From Bursaphelenchus xylophilus (taxonomy: Eukaryota; Nematoda; Chromadorea; Rhabditida; Aphelenchoididae), in assembly GCA_904066235.2 (NCBI GenBank), contig CAJFCV020000001.1, positions 2,852,001 to 2,916,000 on the forward strand: DNA of 64,000 bases, written 5' to 3'. The position numbers were made by a program, and so were the translations under genes. Shown here piece after piece: positions 13,701 to 25,700 of the stretch. The notes beneath the pieces are model-generated. The model was not told the origin of the DNA. It searched no databases and saw only the letters and a program-made list of their open reading frames with translations. The first letter of the stretch is position 1. Each line of letters opens with the position of its first letter.

Positions 13701-16700
13701 AGTGCCACCAACTTTGCGAAGTTTTGATAAATTGACCGTAGATGCAATACCGCAGTACCTTTTGAATAAGATCTCTACGCTTTATGCAGAAAGAATTGAG
13801 AGGCCAATTGAGGAAGTGTTCAATGATCTTCGGGAAGCTTGTATGTCGCTAACAGTTGATTGAAGTGAATATACCCAACATAGGGGGTTACGGGTGGGCT
13901 TGAACTTTCTACGGGGCATCAAAAAATATGTCATCATGACGGGTTAAGGCAAATTCGTCATGGTGACATATTTTTGAGCTTTGGGGAACCCCTTTGATTT
14001 TCGTTCAAAGCTCGAGGAACCCCATAAAAATTGTTGGATGCCTTTCTGATGAAAATCGATTTTACCCAGTTGCTCTCAGAAACTTTGGCTTCTCATGACG
14101 ACCGTAAAATCTGATTCCTGAATAAACCTCGTGGTCCCAACTGTTTGTTCCAAACAGTAATTCGACCCTGATTTTCCGCAAAACGAAGTGAGCTTGAACT
14201 GTTTTTTTATTCCCAGTTTTTCTATTCCGTCCCCGTCGCTATTCGAACCTTGAGCTTTTGAGGTGTCCAAAACTTCCCGGACAATGACGAAGCCCTCGTT
14301 CGCTGTTCATTTCACGGTGAAAACGACTATTATACATTGTGAAAACGACGCCAGCCGGTTCCGGGTTAGGTCCATAAGCGAAAATTCGGCGCCCGAATAT
14401 TGTATCGAGACGGGCATGGTCGAAGAATGTAAATTTATATTGTTGAGATGGTTCAGGGAAATCTCTGATTTTTGCGAATAATAGCCTGATTGTAATGTGA
14501 TTTTTAGGTCAGAAATCGAATAAAAATTACATTTTTTTTTGTTTTAGCATCAAGATCAATTTAAAAAATTGAACAAAAATATAGATGTTGCTATACCAAA
14601 ATCAAATTTAAAACTGAGTTTTGGTCAAAAAATCAAGTAAAAAATTTTTTGATTTGAGCTATAATATCTTTTTAGCAAGCATCAAATTATTTAATCTTCC
14701 GTATTTCAGCCCGAAATGCCCAACAACTTGGTCGGGATCGCCAGTTCGCTCAGAGGTTTACAAATATTTTGGTCAATTTCAACGCAATTGAATGCGCGTC
14801 GTCGTCGTTTGCTGATGGTCCCGAGTACCCACCCAGTGAAGCCATAAATGGATCGGCAAGAGCCCACAACCCGGATGCTTTCTCAGCGGCTGATAAAATG
14901 GCCAGATTGGTGGAGATCTTGTTTTATGTCACAAAAAATCGTGAGTTTTTGGATTTTTGCTGATTTTGAAGGGGTTTTGGGATAAAGTTTGTTTTAAAAG
15001 TGGTCTGAAATTCCGCTGTGATATAGTTGTTGTAGTGAGAAATAATTAGGAGGGGTTTTTAAGTGAAGATTTTTTATATTCTGTAAATTTTTTAAACTGC
15101 CAAAAAAAATTTTATGAAAATTTTGTGACTTTTTCCAAAGCTCAAGTACAAGTCTGTGGCCACAAAAATGATTTCAAAATCCGTCTAGAGTGTTTCCACA
15201 AAATCTCCAACGCTCCAAGGCGCAGAAATGCCATTTCCAAACAAGTTGGAATAAATAATCTCTCGCTCGAATAAACCACATCCTCTTGTGGACATTTTTT
15301 TTTGAAATTTTTTTTTCAACGCTTCCTGTGTTCCCTTGCTTTGAACGGACGGATAGAACTAGACAAATTGGGATCAGTTTTTTGGTTACTTTGTGGAATT
15401 TGAGTAGTAACAGTGATAAATGGAGGCTTTTTTGGGGAACTTGTCGAATAGGAAGGATTTTTTAAATGTATTTTTGGGGTTGCGCTAGAAAATAGACGTT
15501 TTTTGGATGTGAATTGATATAAATATGTGTCTTTATTCTTATTCTTCCATTTCAATCTGAAAAAGGAAGTGAACTTTAAGAATACCCCGGATATTCCTAA
15601 TTTGATATTTTTGGACCTTCATGGAGAAATTGCATCAAAAAACGGGGAAATCCGGGGATTTTGTGCACAATATGGGTTCTTTTTGAGGGACGTTCAGGTA
15701 TATTTTCGTTTTTATTTTTTTACGGTAGATGATGAGGTTGCGTGTAAGGTTTGGAGAGGAAGCTATTGCGGGTTGACAGGGTTATGAGAGGTTCTATGGA
15801 GGGTTTTGGGCAGTGAAATTGTGATTTTTGGGCGTTTTAATGGCAAGAATTTAATTTGGAGGTCCGAAAAATGTTTTTTATCGAATGCCGTATGAATGGT
15901 CGATTTGACCTATTTCATGAGGAGTGTTTTCTTTTGATGACCTCTAGAAGTCAAAGTGGTAGTTCTTGATCTAACAAACTTGGATTTATTCGAAATTGGG
16001 AATGTTTGCCCTATCGGATCGAAAAATCAGTCTCTGAAGATTTTAGTTGATGATTTTCGGGCTCAACCGAGATATTCAACGGTTATTGCAAGACGAGAGA
16101 CTCTGTAAAATGCAGAGAGTTAGTCAGAGAAATTGTTTATGGTCCGTTTTGGTCGTGGCCTGAAAGCAGTTTTTTTCTGATCAACTCTCTTCATTTTGCA
16201 GAGTTTTTTGTGTGCAAAGGTCGTTGAATATCTCGGATGTGTCTGGAAAATTGATAGCTAGAATTTTCAGGCACTGATTTTTTGATCAGATAGAGCACAC
16301 ATCCCCAATTTCGAATAAACATGAGTTTCTCAGATCAAGAATTACCACTTGGACTTCTAAAGGTCACCAGAAAAATATATATAGTCATCATGAAACAGGC
16401 CAAATCGGCCATTTATACGGTAAAATGCTTCTATAAAAAAGTTTTTCGGACCTCTGAAAGATAGACCGCCCCTGACGATTGGTACTGCCGAAAAAATGTT
16501 ATGGCCGAAACGCATGCAACACCTGATGATATTTGGTCTTTGGGTATTTTTCAACTTTTTTCTAGACTTTTTTGGGCCCTTCAAATTCCTCCAAAAACCC
16601 CATTATTCAAGATCATTCTCTGGCTTTACCACCCAGGTGCTTAATCCTACTTTCGCTGAAAGTTGAACTTTCCCACCCAATCTTTAGATTTTTTTGGTTT

Positions 16701-19700
16701 CCAAGCAACAGAAAAACTTGTGTCCACTCCCCGGCCAGCTACTGTTTATCCGAATGTTATTCAGAAAGGCCTTATTTTGGTTAATCGGGTGTTAAATTAG
16801 TAAAGTGGAGATTGAGGTAGAGGGAAATGTGTGATTCTTTCTTTTTTGTGCGTATTTTTGGTGTGGTTGGAGTATTTTTGGCTGCAAATTTTGAGTGTTA
16901 CGGTATGGTTGGTCTAAAGGGCTTCTTATTGCGTCTAGTAAGGTTTGAAATTGCCGTCAGATCGGCAGTAACGTACCGCAGTTTCTAACCGAAAATGCGC
17001 TTTTTCGATGAGCTTTCCGAATGTTGCCGTTTTGGAGACGAAGCGCGATAGAAAGATCCTTATTAGGAATGCCAGTGCAGTGGACCATCCTTGAACTGCA
17101 GAGTGCGACAAACAACAGTTTAGACAAAAAGTTAAATTTTCTGTTCTATTATAAAACTATTAAAAGGACGCTGAATTTTGAGGTGATTTTGTTTATTTAT
17201 CTACAAAAAGTATTTACAATGAAAAGAGAGAAATATTAATATCACAACGGGTAGAATAATACAAACATATTATATTATGATGAGATTATTTTCGTTTACG
17301 GAGGAGAGGTCCTGAGGGTGACACCTTGAAAAATTCTCTGGCTTTGGACTTCTTGATCGAACGCTGGCCTCCATATAGTGCTCGCATCTTCTTCCACATC
17401 TCGTTTGGGTCGGCTGGATCGGCTAGTTTGACTTTTTCGGGCAGTTGAATCTCCAGATACGTCTTTCCATTGGTCCCCAACATGTTCTTGATCAGCCCAC
17501 GGTGATCGGCAGGCAGGTTTTCCTTATCTTCCTCATCAGAGCTGATCAACTCTCCCTCTTCAATTTCCATTCTCATCTTCTTCTTGGCCAATTTGTCTTC
17601 GCTCATCTTTCTCTTCAACGATTTCTTCTCCTCATTGCCAGTTTTGGAGGTGTTCTTGGGCTCCTTGAGGAGTGTAGAGCTGGAGGATGGCTTGACGGGC
17701 TTGCTGATGGCCTGGGAGGGCTTCCTGGGAATGAATTCCATCTTGGACTTCTTTTCTCCCTTTAGTTGGGCTCGGAGACTGGGAAAAGACTCCAAGTTGA
17801 TGGTCTTGGCACTGACATAAGAAACAGTGCTTTGACGGCCAATCATTTTTGAGAGCGTTTGGGAGATTCTGAAAGATTAGATGGTTAGTCGTATATTGTA
17901 GTAGGCAAATGGGAAAATAAGTGATAAAAAGCATGTTTCTCGGTAAAATACGTTGCCATCCATTGAAGTATGGTATTTTTTAAAGAGAAAAACGAAAGAT
18001 GAAAAAATCAGATTAAAAAATGCGTCGTGTTTTGCAACTTTTTTAAAGGCTAAAACTGCGAAAAATTTACCAAGGTTAGTGTAATATCGATTATAAAATT
18101 TTTTCTGAAAGGTGGTCATAGAGTAATGAAGAGGTTATATTTTTGAAATTCATAATAAAAAAGCGTATTTTAGGGGCTAATTAATCGAAAAAAAGATTAT
18201 GTCGTAATTTAGTATCCAAAAAGATAGAAGTAATCCCGTTTTTGGGATCTAAAAGCACGTAAACGAAGCTAACATATCGTAAAAAGGATTAGGCGAAAAC
18301 TCCAAAACCGTATCGAAAACGCAATGATATGCAAATGAATAGGTTTTCTCGCTTATATCCGGTTGTTACATTATCTCTGCGCTACACTTTTTGATTTTCT
18401 CCGCCCATTTTTTGACAGAAATATTGATTTTTTAAAACTTTGCACAACGGAAATTGCGCAAATTTATGCAGAAAATTGATTTTTTTGACAGAAATATTGA
18501 TTTTTTAAATCTTTGCGCAACGAAAATTTTGATTCAATGGCTAATTTGACCTTTTGAAGGGGTAAAATACGAAGCAATTAATGTAAGGAGAACTATGACA
18601 AACATTGAATTTGATGACAAAATAGGGATAAAGGTAGAATTTTAGGCTTCTGATTACTTTAAGGTGTAAAAATTAAATGAAAAAGATGTTGTATTATGTT
18701 CATAGCCGTAGAAAAACAAATTTAAAATACAAAGTAAAATCTTCTAGAGGTTATTCAGAAAGACCTTATTTTCATTAATCGGGGTTTAAATTTGTAAAAT
18801 GGTGACTGAGTTAGAGCAAAAATGCGTGATTCTTTCTTTTTTGTCGGTATGTTTGGTATAGTTGAAGTCTTTGCGGCGACAAATTTTGAGTATTATGGTA
18901 TGCTTGGTCTAAAGAGCTTCATATTGCATCTTGTGAGCTTTGAAATTGCCGTCAAATACCGCATTTTCTAGCCGAAAGAATGTTATTTTGAGGAGACCTG
19001 ATGTAGTGGCAAAAAACGTAACATTTTCGATCCGGGAAGTATCAAAAATGTGCCCTATTACTGTAATATCACGTATAAAATTTTCTTATGGGTGGTTTAC
19101 AAGTCATGAAAAGGGTATTTAATGTCCAAGAACGTATAAGGAATCCCGTTTTGGGATCTGAAAGGGTGTAAATTTAGCTACCATATCGTAAAAAAGATGC
19201 TACTTAAAGTCAATGATATAAGACCTGATCTAGTGGCAAAAAACGTATCATTTTCAATCCGTGAAATATCAAAAATGTGGCAAAATGCCTCCCTTTCCAA
19301 GTGAAAATACTCGGATTTTAAAATCACGCCCCATGGCAACCCGAAATATTCGACGGTTCGCCCATTTTATATCGGTTGAAATCGAACGAAGTGTGAGAGA
19401 AAAGGCCCATTAAAACGGCATATTTTTAGTTTGAAAAATAAGTATATATTTTGCTACATTCTTGAGACTTCCCGGATGCAAAATATCTTTTGCCGCTGGA
19501 TCAGATCTGCCATTATGTGAGGCGCGACAGAAGTACCCTTATTAGGAATTCACAGTGCAGTGGACCCTCCTTGAACTGCACAGTACGATAAAAAGTTTAA
19601 TTTCTGTTCTAAAACTACTATAAAAGAGGCTGAATTTTGAGGTGATTTTGTTTATTTATCTACAAAAAGTATTTACAATGAGAAGAGAGAAAAATATTAA

Positions 19701-22700
19701 TATCACAACGGGTAAATTAAATACAAACATATTATATATCAAGAGATTATTTTCTTTTCCGGAGGAGAGGTCCTGAGGGTGACACTTTGAAAAATTCTCT
19801 GGCTTTGGACTTCTTGATCGAGCGCTGGCCTCCATATAGTGCTCGCATCTTCTTCCACATCTCGTCTGGGTCGGCTGGATCGGCGAGTTTGACTTTCTCT
19901 GGCAGTTGAATCTCCAAGTAGGTCTTCCCATTGGTCCCCAGCATGTTCTTGATCAGCCCACGGTGATCGGCCGGCAGGTTCTCCTTCTCTTCCTCATCCG
20001 AGCTGATCAACTCTCCATCTTCAATTTCCATTCTGATCTTCTTGTTGGCCACTTTGTCTTCAGTGAGCTTCCTCTTCAGCGACTTCTTATCTTCATTACC
20101 GTTTTTGGAGGTGTTCTTGGGCTCCTTGAGGAGTGTAGAGCTGGAGGATGGCTTGACGGGCTTGCTGATGGCATGGGAGGGCTTCCTGGGAATGAACTCT
20201 TTCTTCGACTTGTTTTCTCCCTTCAATTGAGCTCGAAGATCGGGAAAAGAATCCAAGTTGATGGTCTTGGCGCTGACATAGGAGACGGAGGATTGACGAC
20301 CAATCATTTTTGAGAGCGTTTGGGAGATTCTGAAAAATTAGAGGGTTAGTCGGATATTGCAATAGGCAAATGGGAAAATAAATGATTTCTCGGTAAAATA
20401 CGTTCAGGGTTGATAACATTTTTGGTATTTTACATAGAAAAAAGAATGATGGTGAATAAAATTTGATTCGTATTTTAGAATCTGAAGCGCTAAAACGGCG
20501 GGAAATTATCCTAATTTACGGCTTTAAACTACCCTAGATTACTGTAATATCACATATAAAATTTTCTTAAGGGTGGTTAACAAGTCATGAAAAGGATATT
20601 TAATGTCCAAAAACGTATAAGCAATCCCGTTTTGGGATCTGAAAGGGTGTAAATTTAGCTACCATATCGTAAAAAAGATGCTAGTTAAAGTCAATGATAT
20701 AAGATTAGGCGAAAGCTCCATACCGAAAACGCAATGATATGCAAATGAATAGATTTTCTCGCTTATATCCGGTTGTTACATTATCTCTGCGCTACACTTT
20801 TTGATTTTCTCCGCCCATTTTTTGACAGAAATATTGATTTTTTTAACCTTTGCGCAGCGGAAATTGCGCAAATTTATGCAGAAAATTGATATTTTTTGGC
20901 AGAGATATTGCTGTTTTAAATTTTTGCGCAAGGAAAAATGTGATGCAATGGCTAAATTGACCTTTAGGTAAAATACGATGTAACACTGTAATTGATGACA
21001 AAATAAAGAGATTTTTAGGGTTTTGATGACTTTAAAGTGTAAAAATTTAAATGAAATCAATGGTAGATTAAGTTCATGACTGTAGAAAAGCAGATTTAAA
21101 ATTTAAAATACGAAAAAATAATCTTTGAAATGGAAGAAAACGAGATTTTTTGATTAATTTTTTAAAGAATGACGGTTGAATGAAGAAATTGACAAAAAAA
21201 AGTTAATTTTCAATTGAAATTAGCCGTGAATTTGATGTAGAATGTCATGAAATTAAATTTGAGCTGGCTGTTTCAGTAATTCAAGTCGTATTTTAGGCAA
21301 GAACAAGCTGCATTTGATCGAGCAAGGCCTCGTTGAAGTCGTGAAAAACATCTTCGAAACCCATTTCAATCGCCGTTTCGTGGACTCGGTCCACTCCGAA
21401 ATAGCCCTGATTTCCACCGCTGTCATCCGACACCTCTCCAAGACCAGTGAGTTTTGAGGAATTGAGATTTTTTGAATTTTTTTTAATTTTGGTTTTTGCA
21501 CTGTGCAATTTTTTGACTTTGATTTTTTGGTTTTTTGAGTTTTTTTGGTTTGTAAAATACGTTTTAGCCAGATCCAGAGGATCTTAAATCAAGTAAAAAT
21601 TGATTGCAAATCATTTTCAGAGAAGGGAAAGGATGAGTTGAGCCGTCTGAACGTCCTTCAACTCTGCGAAGAGTGCATCCAGAAACTCAGCAACGACCGA
21701 GTCCAATTAGCGAATAAAAAGAATCTCTTGGCCAACTGCACACAACTCCAGGACTCCCTGTGTGCTCTCTGCATCCGCTGCCTGCCCCAACTTGCATTCC
21801 CAGCAACCACGAAGCCTTTTCCGTTGACCTTCCCCATCCCAAACGAACCGAACAAAAATACGTAAGAAAAGTTGAATGTAAAATTTTTTGGAGGGGAAAT
21901 GGTGTTTTTTTGGGTTGATTTGGAGTTTGAGAGGCATTTTTGGACCATTTGAGGGGGATTTGGAGACTTTCAGGTTTTCGTGGTGGGACCAAGAAATTTT
22001 ATTTTTGGATGTATTAGAGTTTTTTTAATGGAGAATTTGCTATTGTTAGGACAGATGGGGGGATCCCAGAGGTATTTTTTATAATTTCAGTGAGTTTTTC
22101 TGAATTTACAGGTTGTCGTGGCGGGACCAGAAAATTTGAATGATTATGTTAATTTTGATTTTTGCTTACAATTAGATGTGTAATAAGGTGTATTTGAGAG
22201 TTGCAAACAACTTTTAAACTTTTTTAATATGATTTTTTGAGATAACATGTTTTCGTTGTGGGACCAAAAATTTTTATTTTTGATAAAAAATTTATAATGA
22301 ATCCATGATTTAGGGTCGGTTAAAACACGATTTTTGAGTTAGGGCACCAGCGGTGGTCTTAGGAAAAAATCGATTTTGAGATTTTTGGCTTAAAATAGTC
22401 GGTAGCACTTGTGGAAGAAAAGCTAAAAATATTTTTGCCCAATTATGCCCGGAAGGCATATTTTTTTACAAAATACGTTTTTATACTTCAAAGCCTCTGG
22501 AGGCCGACGTGATCCGGCCACAGAAATCAAACCTGGCATACAGAGGTTTTTGACACCCAGGAATCTGAAAATCGTAGCCTTTTTACCGTCAGATTACTGT
22601 AACATGGTCATACTGTAATCCGGTCGATAAAAATCGACCATAACTTCTTTAGATCAAAAATGCCACAGGATTTTATTGCAGATTCGGAATCAGCATAAAA

Positions 22701-25700
22701 TTCTGCTTCGGATACATGTAAAATATTTCAAAATTCCGTGGCCCAACCTCTATAGTATAGTGGTTGTGCGCCAGGATTATCAATCTGGCGACCCAGGTTC
22801 GATTCCCGGTGGCTGCAAATGGCAGAAAATGGACTATAAAAGGGCGGAAACTTGGAAAAAAGGGAAAATAAATTACAGAAAATTAATTTTATGCTACTTA
22901 GGACCAGTTTAAATGTTTTTGCAAGAATTCCGCATAAATTACCGTTTTTATGGAAAACGCCTTATAGCTCGCCGGAAAATGGAGCAATCTGGTTAAAATT
23001 TACATAAAAGGTTACTTAGCCTTCCTACTACAAAATAAGTCCATTTCTGCATATTTAATTAAATTTTTGGGATAGCCTGGGTTTTCTTTCAAATTCGGGA
23101 TTTTTAGAAGGCGAGCTGCGGCCGAAGTTTATCGAACGGAACAATATTTGACCAAAAAGTCATATAAGCTTCACAAAAAGTCATATAGGATTCACTAACA
23201 GCACCGGAATCACACAGCTTGCAAAACTGAGGCCGTCTTGCGTATCCCACAAAAAACGGAGCGCGTGGACGCTCTAATGATAAATCTACATGGAGACTTG
23301 GTTGGTAAGGAACAGAGGCTAAATTACGGAACTGTAACATGCGTGCTTCCACCTGAAAACCAAATAAACGCTTTATTTTGTTTGGTCTTACATTCCTCGG
23401 CGGATATGTTGAATATTGGATAGAAAGCGTTATGTGAATTCACCACAAGCCTTTAATTGCCATTTGAGGCGATCTTACGAATGCTGTGAAGCGTTTTCCA
23501 TAAAAACCGTAATTTATGCGTAATTCTTGCAAAAACTTTTAAACTGGTCCCAAGTAGCATAAAATTAATTTTCTGTAATTTATTTTCCCTTTTTTCCAAG
23601 TTTCCGCCCTTTTATAGTCCATTTTCTGCCATTCGCAGCCACCGGGAATCGAACCTGGGTCGCCAGATTGATAATCCTGGCGCACAACCACTATACTATA
23701 GAGGTTGGGCCACGGAATTTTGAACATATTTTACATGTATCCGAAGCAGAATTTTATGCTGATTCCGAATCTGCAATAAAATCCTGTGGCATTTTTGATC
23801 TAAAGAAGTTATGGTCGATTTTTATCGACCGGATTACAGTATGACCATGTTACAGTAATCTGACAGTAAAAAGGCTACGATTTTCAGATTCCTGGGTGTC
23901 AAAAACCCCTGTATGCCAGGTTTAATCTCTGTGGCCGGATCACGTCGGCCTCCAGAGGCTTTGAAGTATAAAAACGTATTTTGTAAAAAAATATGCCTTC
24001 CGGGCATAATTGGACAAAAATATTTTTAGCTTTTCTTCCACAAGTGCTACCGACTATTTTAAGCCAAAAATCTCAAAATCGATTTTTTCCTAACAAGGAA
24101 AGTACTTCTATGGGGTGTGGAATTACCGGTCGAGATATATATCAAAAAATTCGCAAAAATTTTCTGATTCAGAATATATAAAAATTAGCTGCCTAATTTT
24201 GGTCTATTAACGAGTTTTATCAATAAATGTATTTCTCGAGGAAAAAATCTGCGGCAACAAAAGCGAGCTCGGTCTCTTCCCTCGGAAGAGAGCGGTGTGG
24301 CCGAGTGGTTAGAGCGCTAGATTGGGAATCCGAAGGGGACGGGTTCGATTCCTTTTGCCACACTAGAACCCATTTTTTACATTGGAACTACTTTTAAGGT
24401 GTAGTTGTGATCCAATTTGATATTTTAAGGCTTGTCAAGGCCTCAAAATTTATTTTAGCACAAAACAAAATTTTTTTATTGGTAAAAACACGGTCAAAAA
24501 GACACTTGCATTGTGTCGCGAGAAAACTTCTGAGGACAAAAACATGTCATCAGACCAAAATTAGGCAGCTAATTTATATATATTCTGAATCAGAAAATTT
24601 TTGCGAATTTTTTGATATATATCTCGACCGGTAATTCCACACCCCATAGAAGTACTTTCCTTGTAAGACCGGGCCCCACTACTGGCTGACGCAGTGACTC
24701 AAAAATCGTGTTTTAAGTCTTTTGATGAGTTTATTTTCAATATCGATCTTTTTACAGCCCCCAAATTTTCATTTTTAGCCCCTCTAAACCCCCATTGGAC
24801 CCCAAGAACAACCCCGATTTCCAAAATGAGAACTCAATGGGCGCGGATGGAATGGACTCGGACGACGACGAAGGCATCGACGAAGAAGAGGACAGCTTCC
24901 TCAACTTTATGAAAGAACCCAAACTCCCGAACAATGCGAACAATACCGGCGACGAGGAAATGATCGCGTTCCAGTCGGATGACGAAGATTCGAACCAAAA
25001 AACGGGCCCAATGGATGGCGAAAATCAGAAGCTGCCGAAGTTCAGTAGACAGAAAGCCAGCGAACTCAAGGTGAGAGGGGTTTTGGAGTTGATTTTTTGA
25101 AAGAAATTTTGGGAATTTGGGATTTAAAAAATTTTTTTTTTGAAAAATTAGAAAAATTTTTTTTTGTTACAGTAAGAATTCGTTGGATTGAAGGCCTAGA
25201 TTTTTTCTGGGAAGTGTTTTGAGCCGATTTTTTAATTGAAAAAAGGAGATTTTGAGATTTTTTTTGGAAGAAAAAGCAGAATTTTGAGAAATAGAAATTT
25301 GGCTTGTTACAGTAAGACTTGGTGGAATAGAAGCTCGATTTTGATCCTTAAATGGCGCTGAAGGTGCGTAAAATCGAATTTTATTTGCAAAATTTTCATT
25401 TCAACGCTTTATTCCTGCAAAATCTCACATTTTATCACCTTATCCACCCGATTCCAGGCCAATTACTCGCCACTTTTCTGCGAATGGGAGCAAGGCGCCA
25501 GCTCCTCGGATTTCCCCTCCCCCAAACTAAGACGAACAAACGAAGGCCCGGTCCCAACGACCAATGAGAATGAAGAGGAAACCAAGAAGTTGGACTACAA
25601 AGAAGTCATTTCTTCCCATGCCAACGACACAAAATCCGTTGCACCATTTGTGAAAATTGCATATCCGGAGCTGGCGAATCCGGACATTGAAACGAATCGA

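Larger units (their letters stand above)
18748..21127. repeat. Tandem segmental duplication, unit 2
   Basis: Second copy of the 16755-18747 segment, containing the gene at 19747-20307. It is longer because of extra DNA at about 18998-19510: a family H element, a fragment of one, and a re-duplicated piece that also matches 20531-20702. Confidence 0.85.
22319..24718. repeat. Giant palindrome in ccpp-1 intron 7 (arms about 670 bp)
   Basis: The left arm, about 22319-22990, is the reverse complement of about 23480-24093 continued at 24664-24718. The right arm is interrupted by a 570-bp element inserted later. Near-perfect blocks include GGAGGCCGACGTGATCCGGC against its complement near 23950. Both arms carry a tRNA-like segment. 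The 0.5-kb centre is unique and has no gene I can see. Confidence 0.88.

Noticed and set aside
22742..22815. Functional tRNA-Asp
   Set aside because: Acceptor strands do not pair and the anticodon loop is too large, so I call it a tRNA-like pseudogene.
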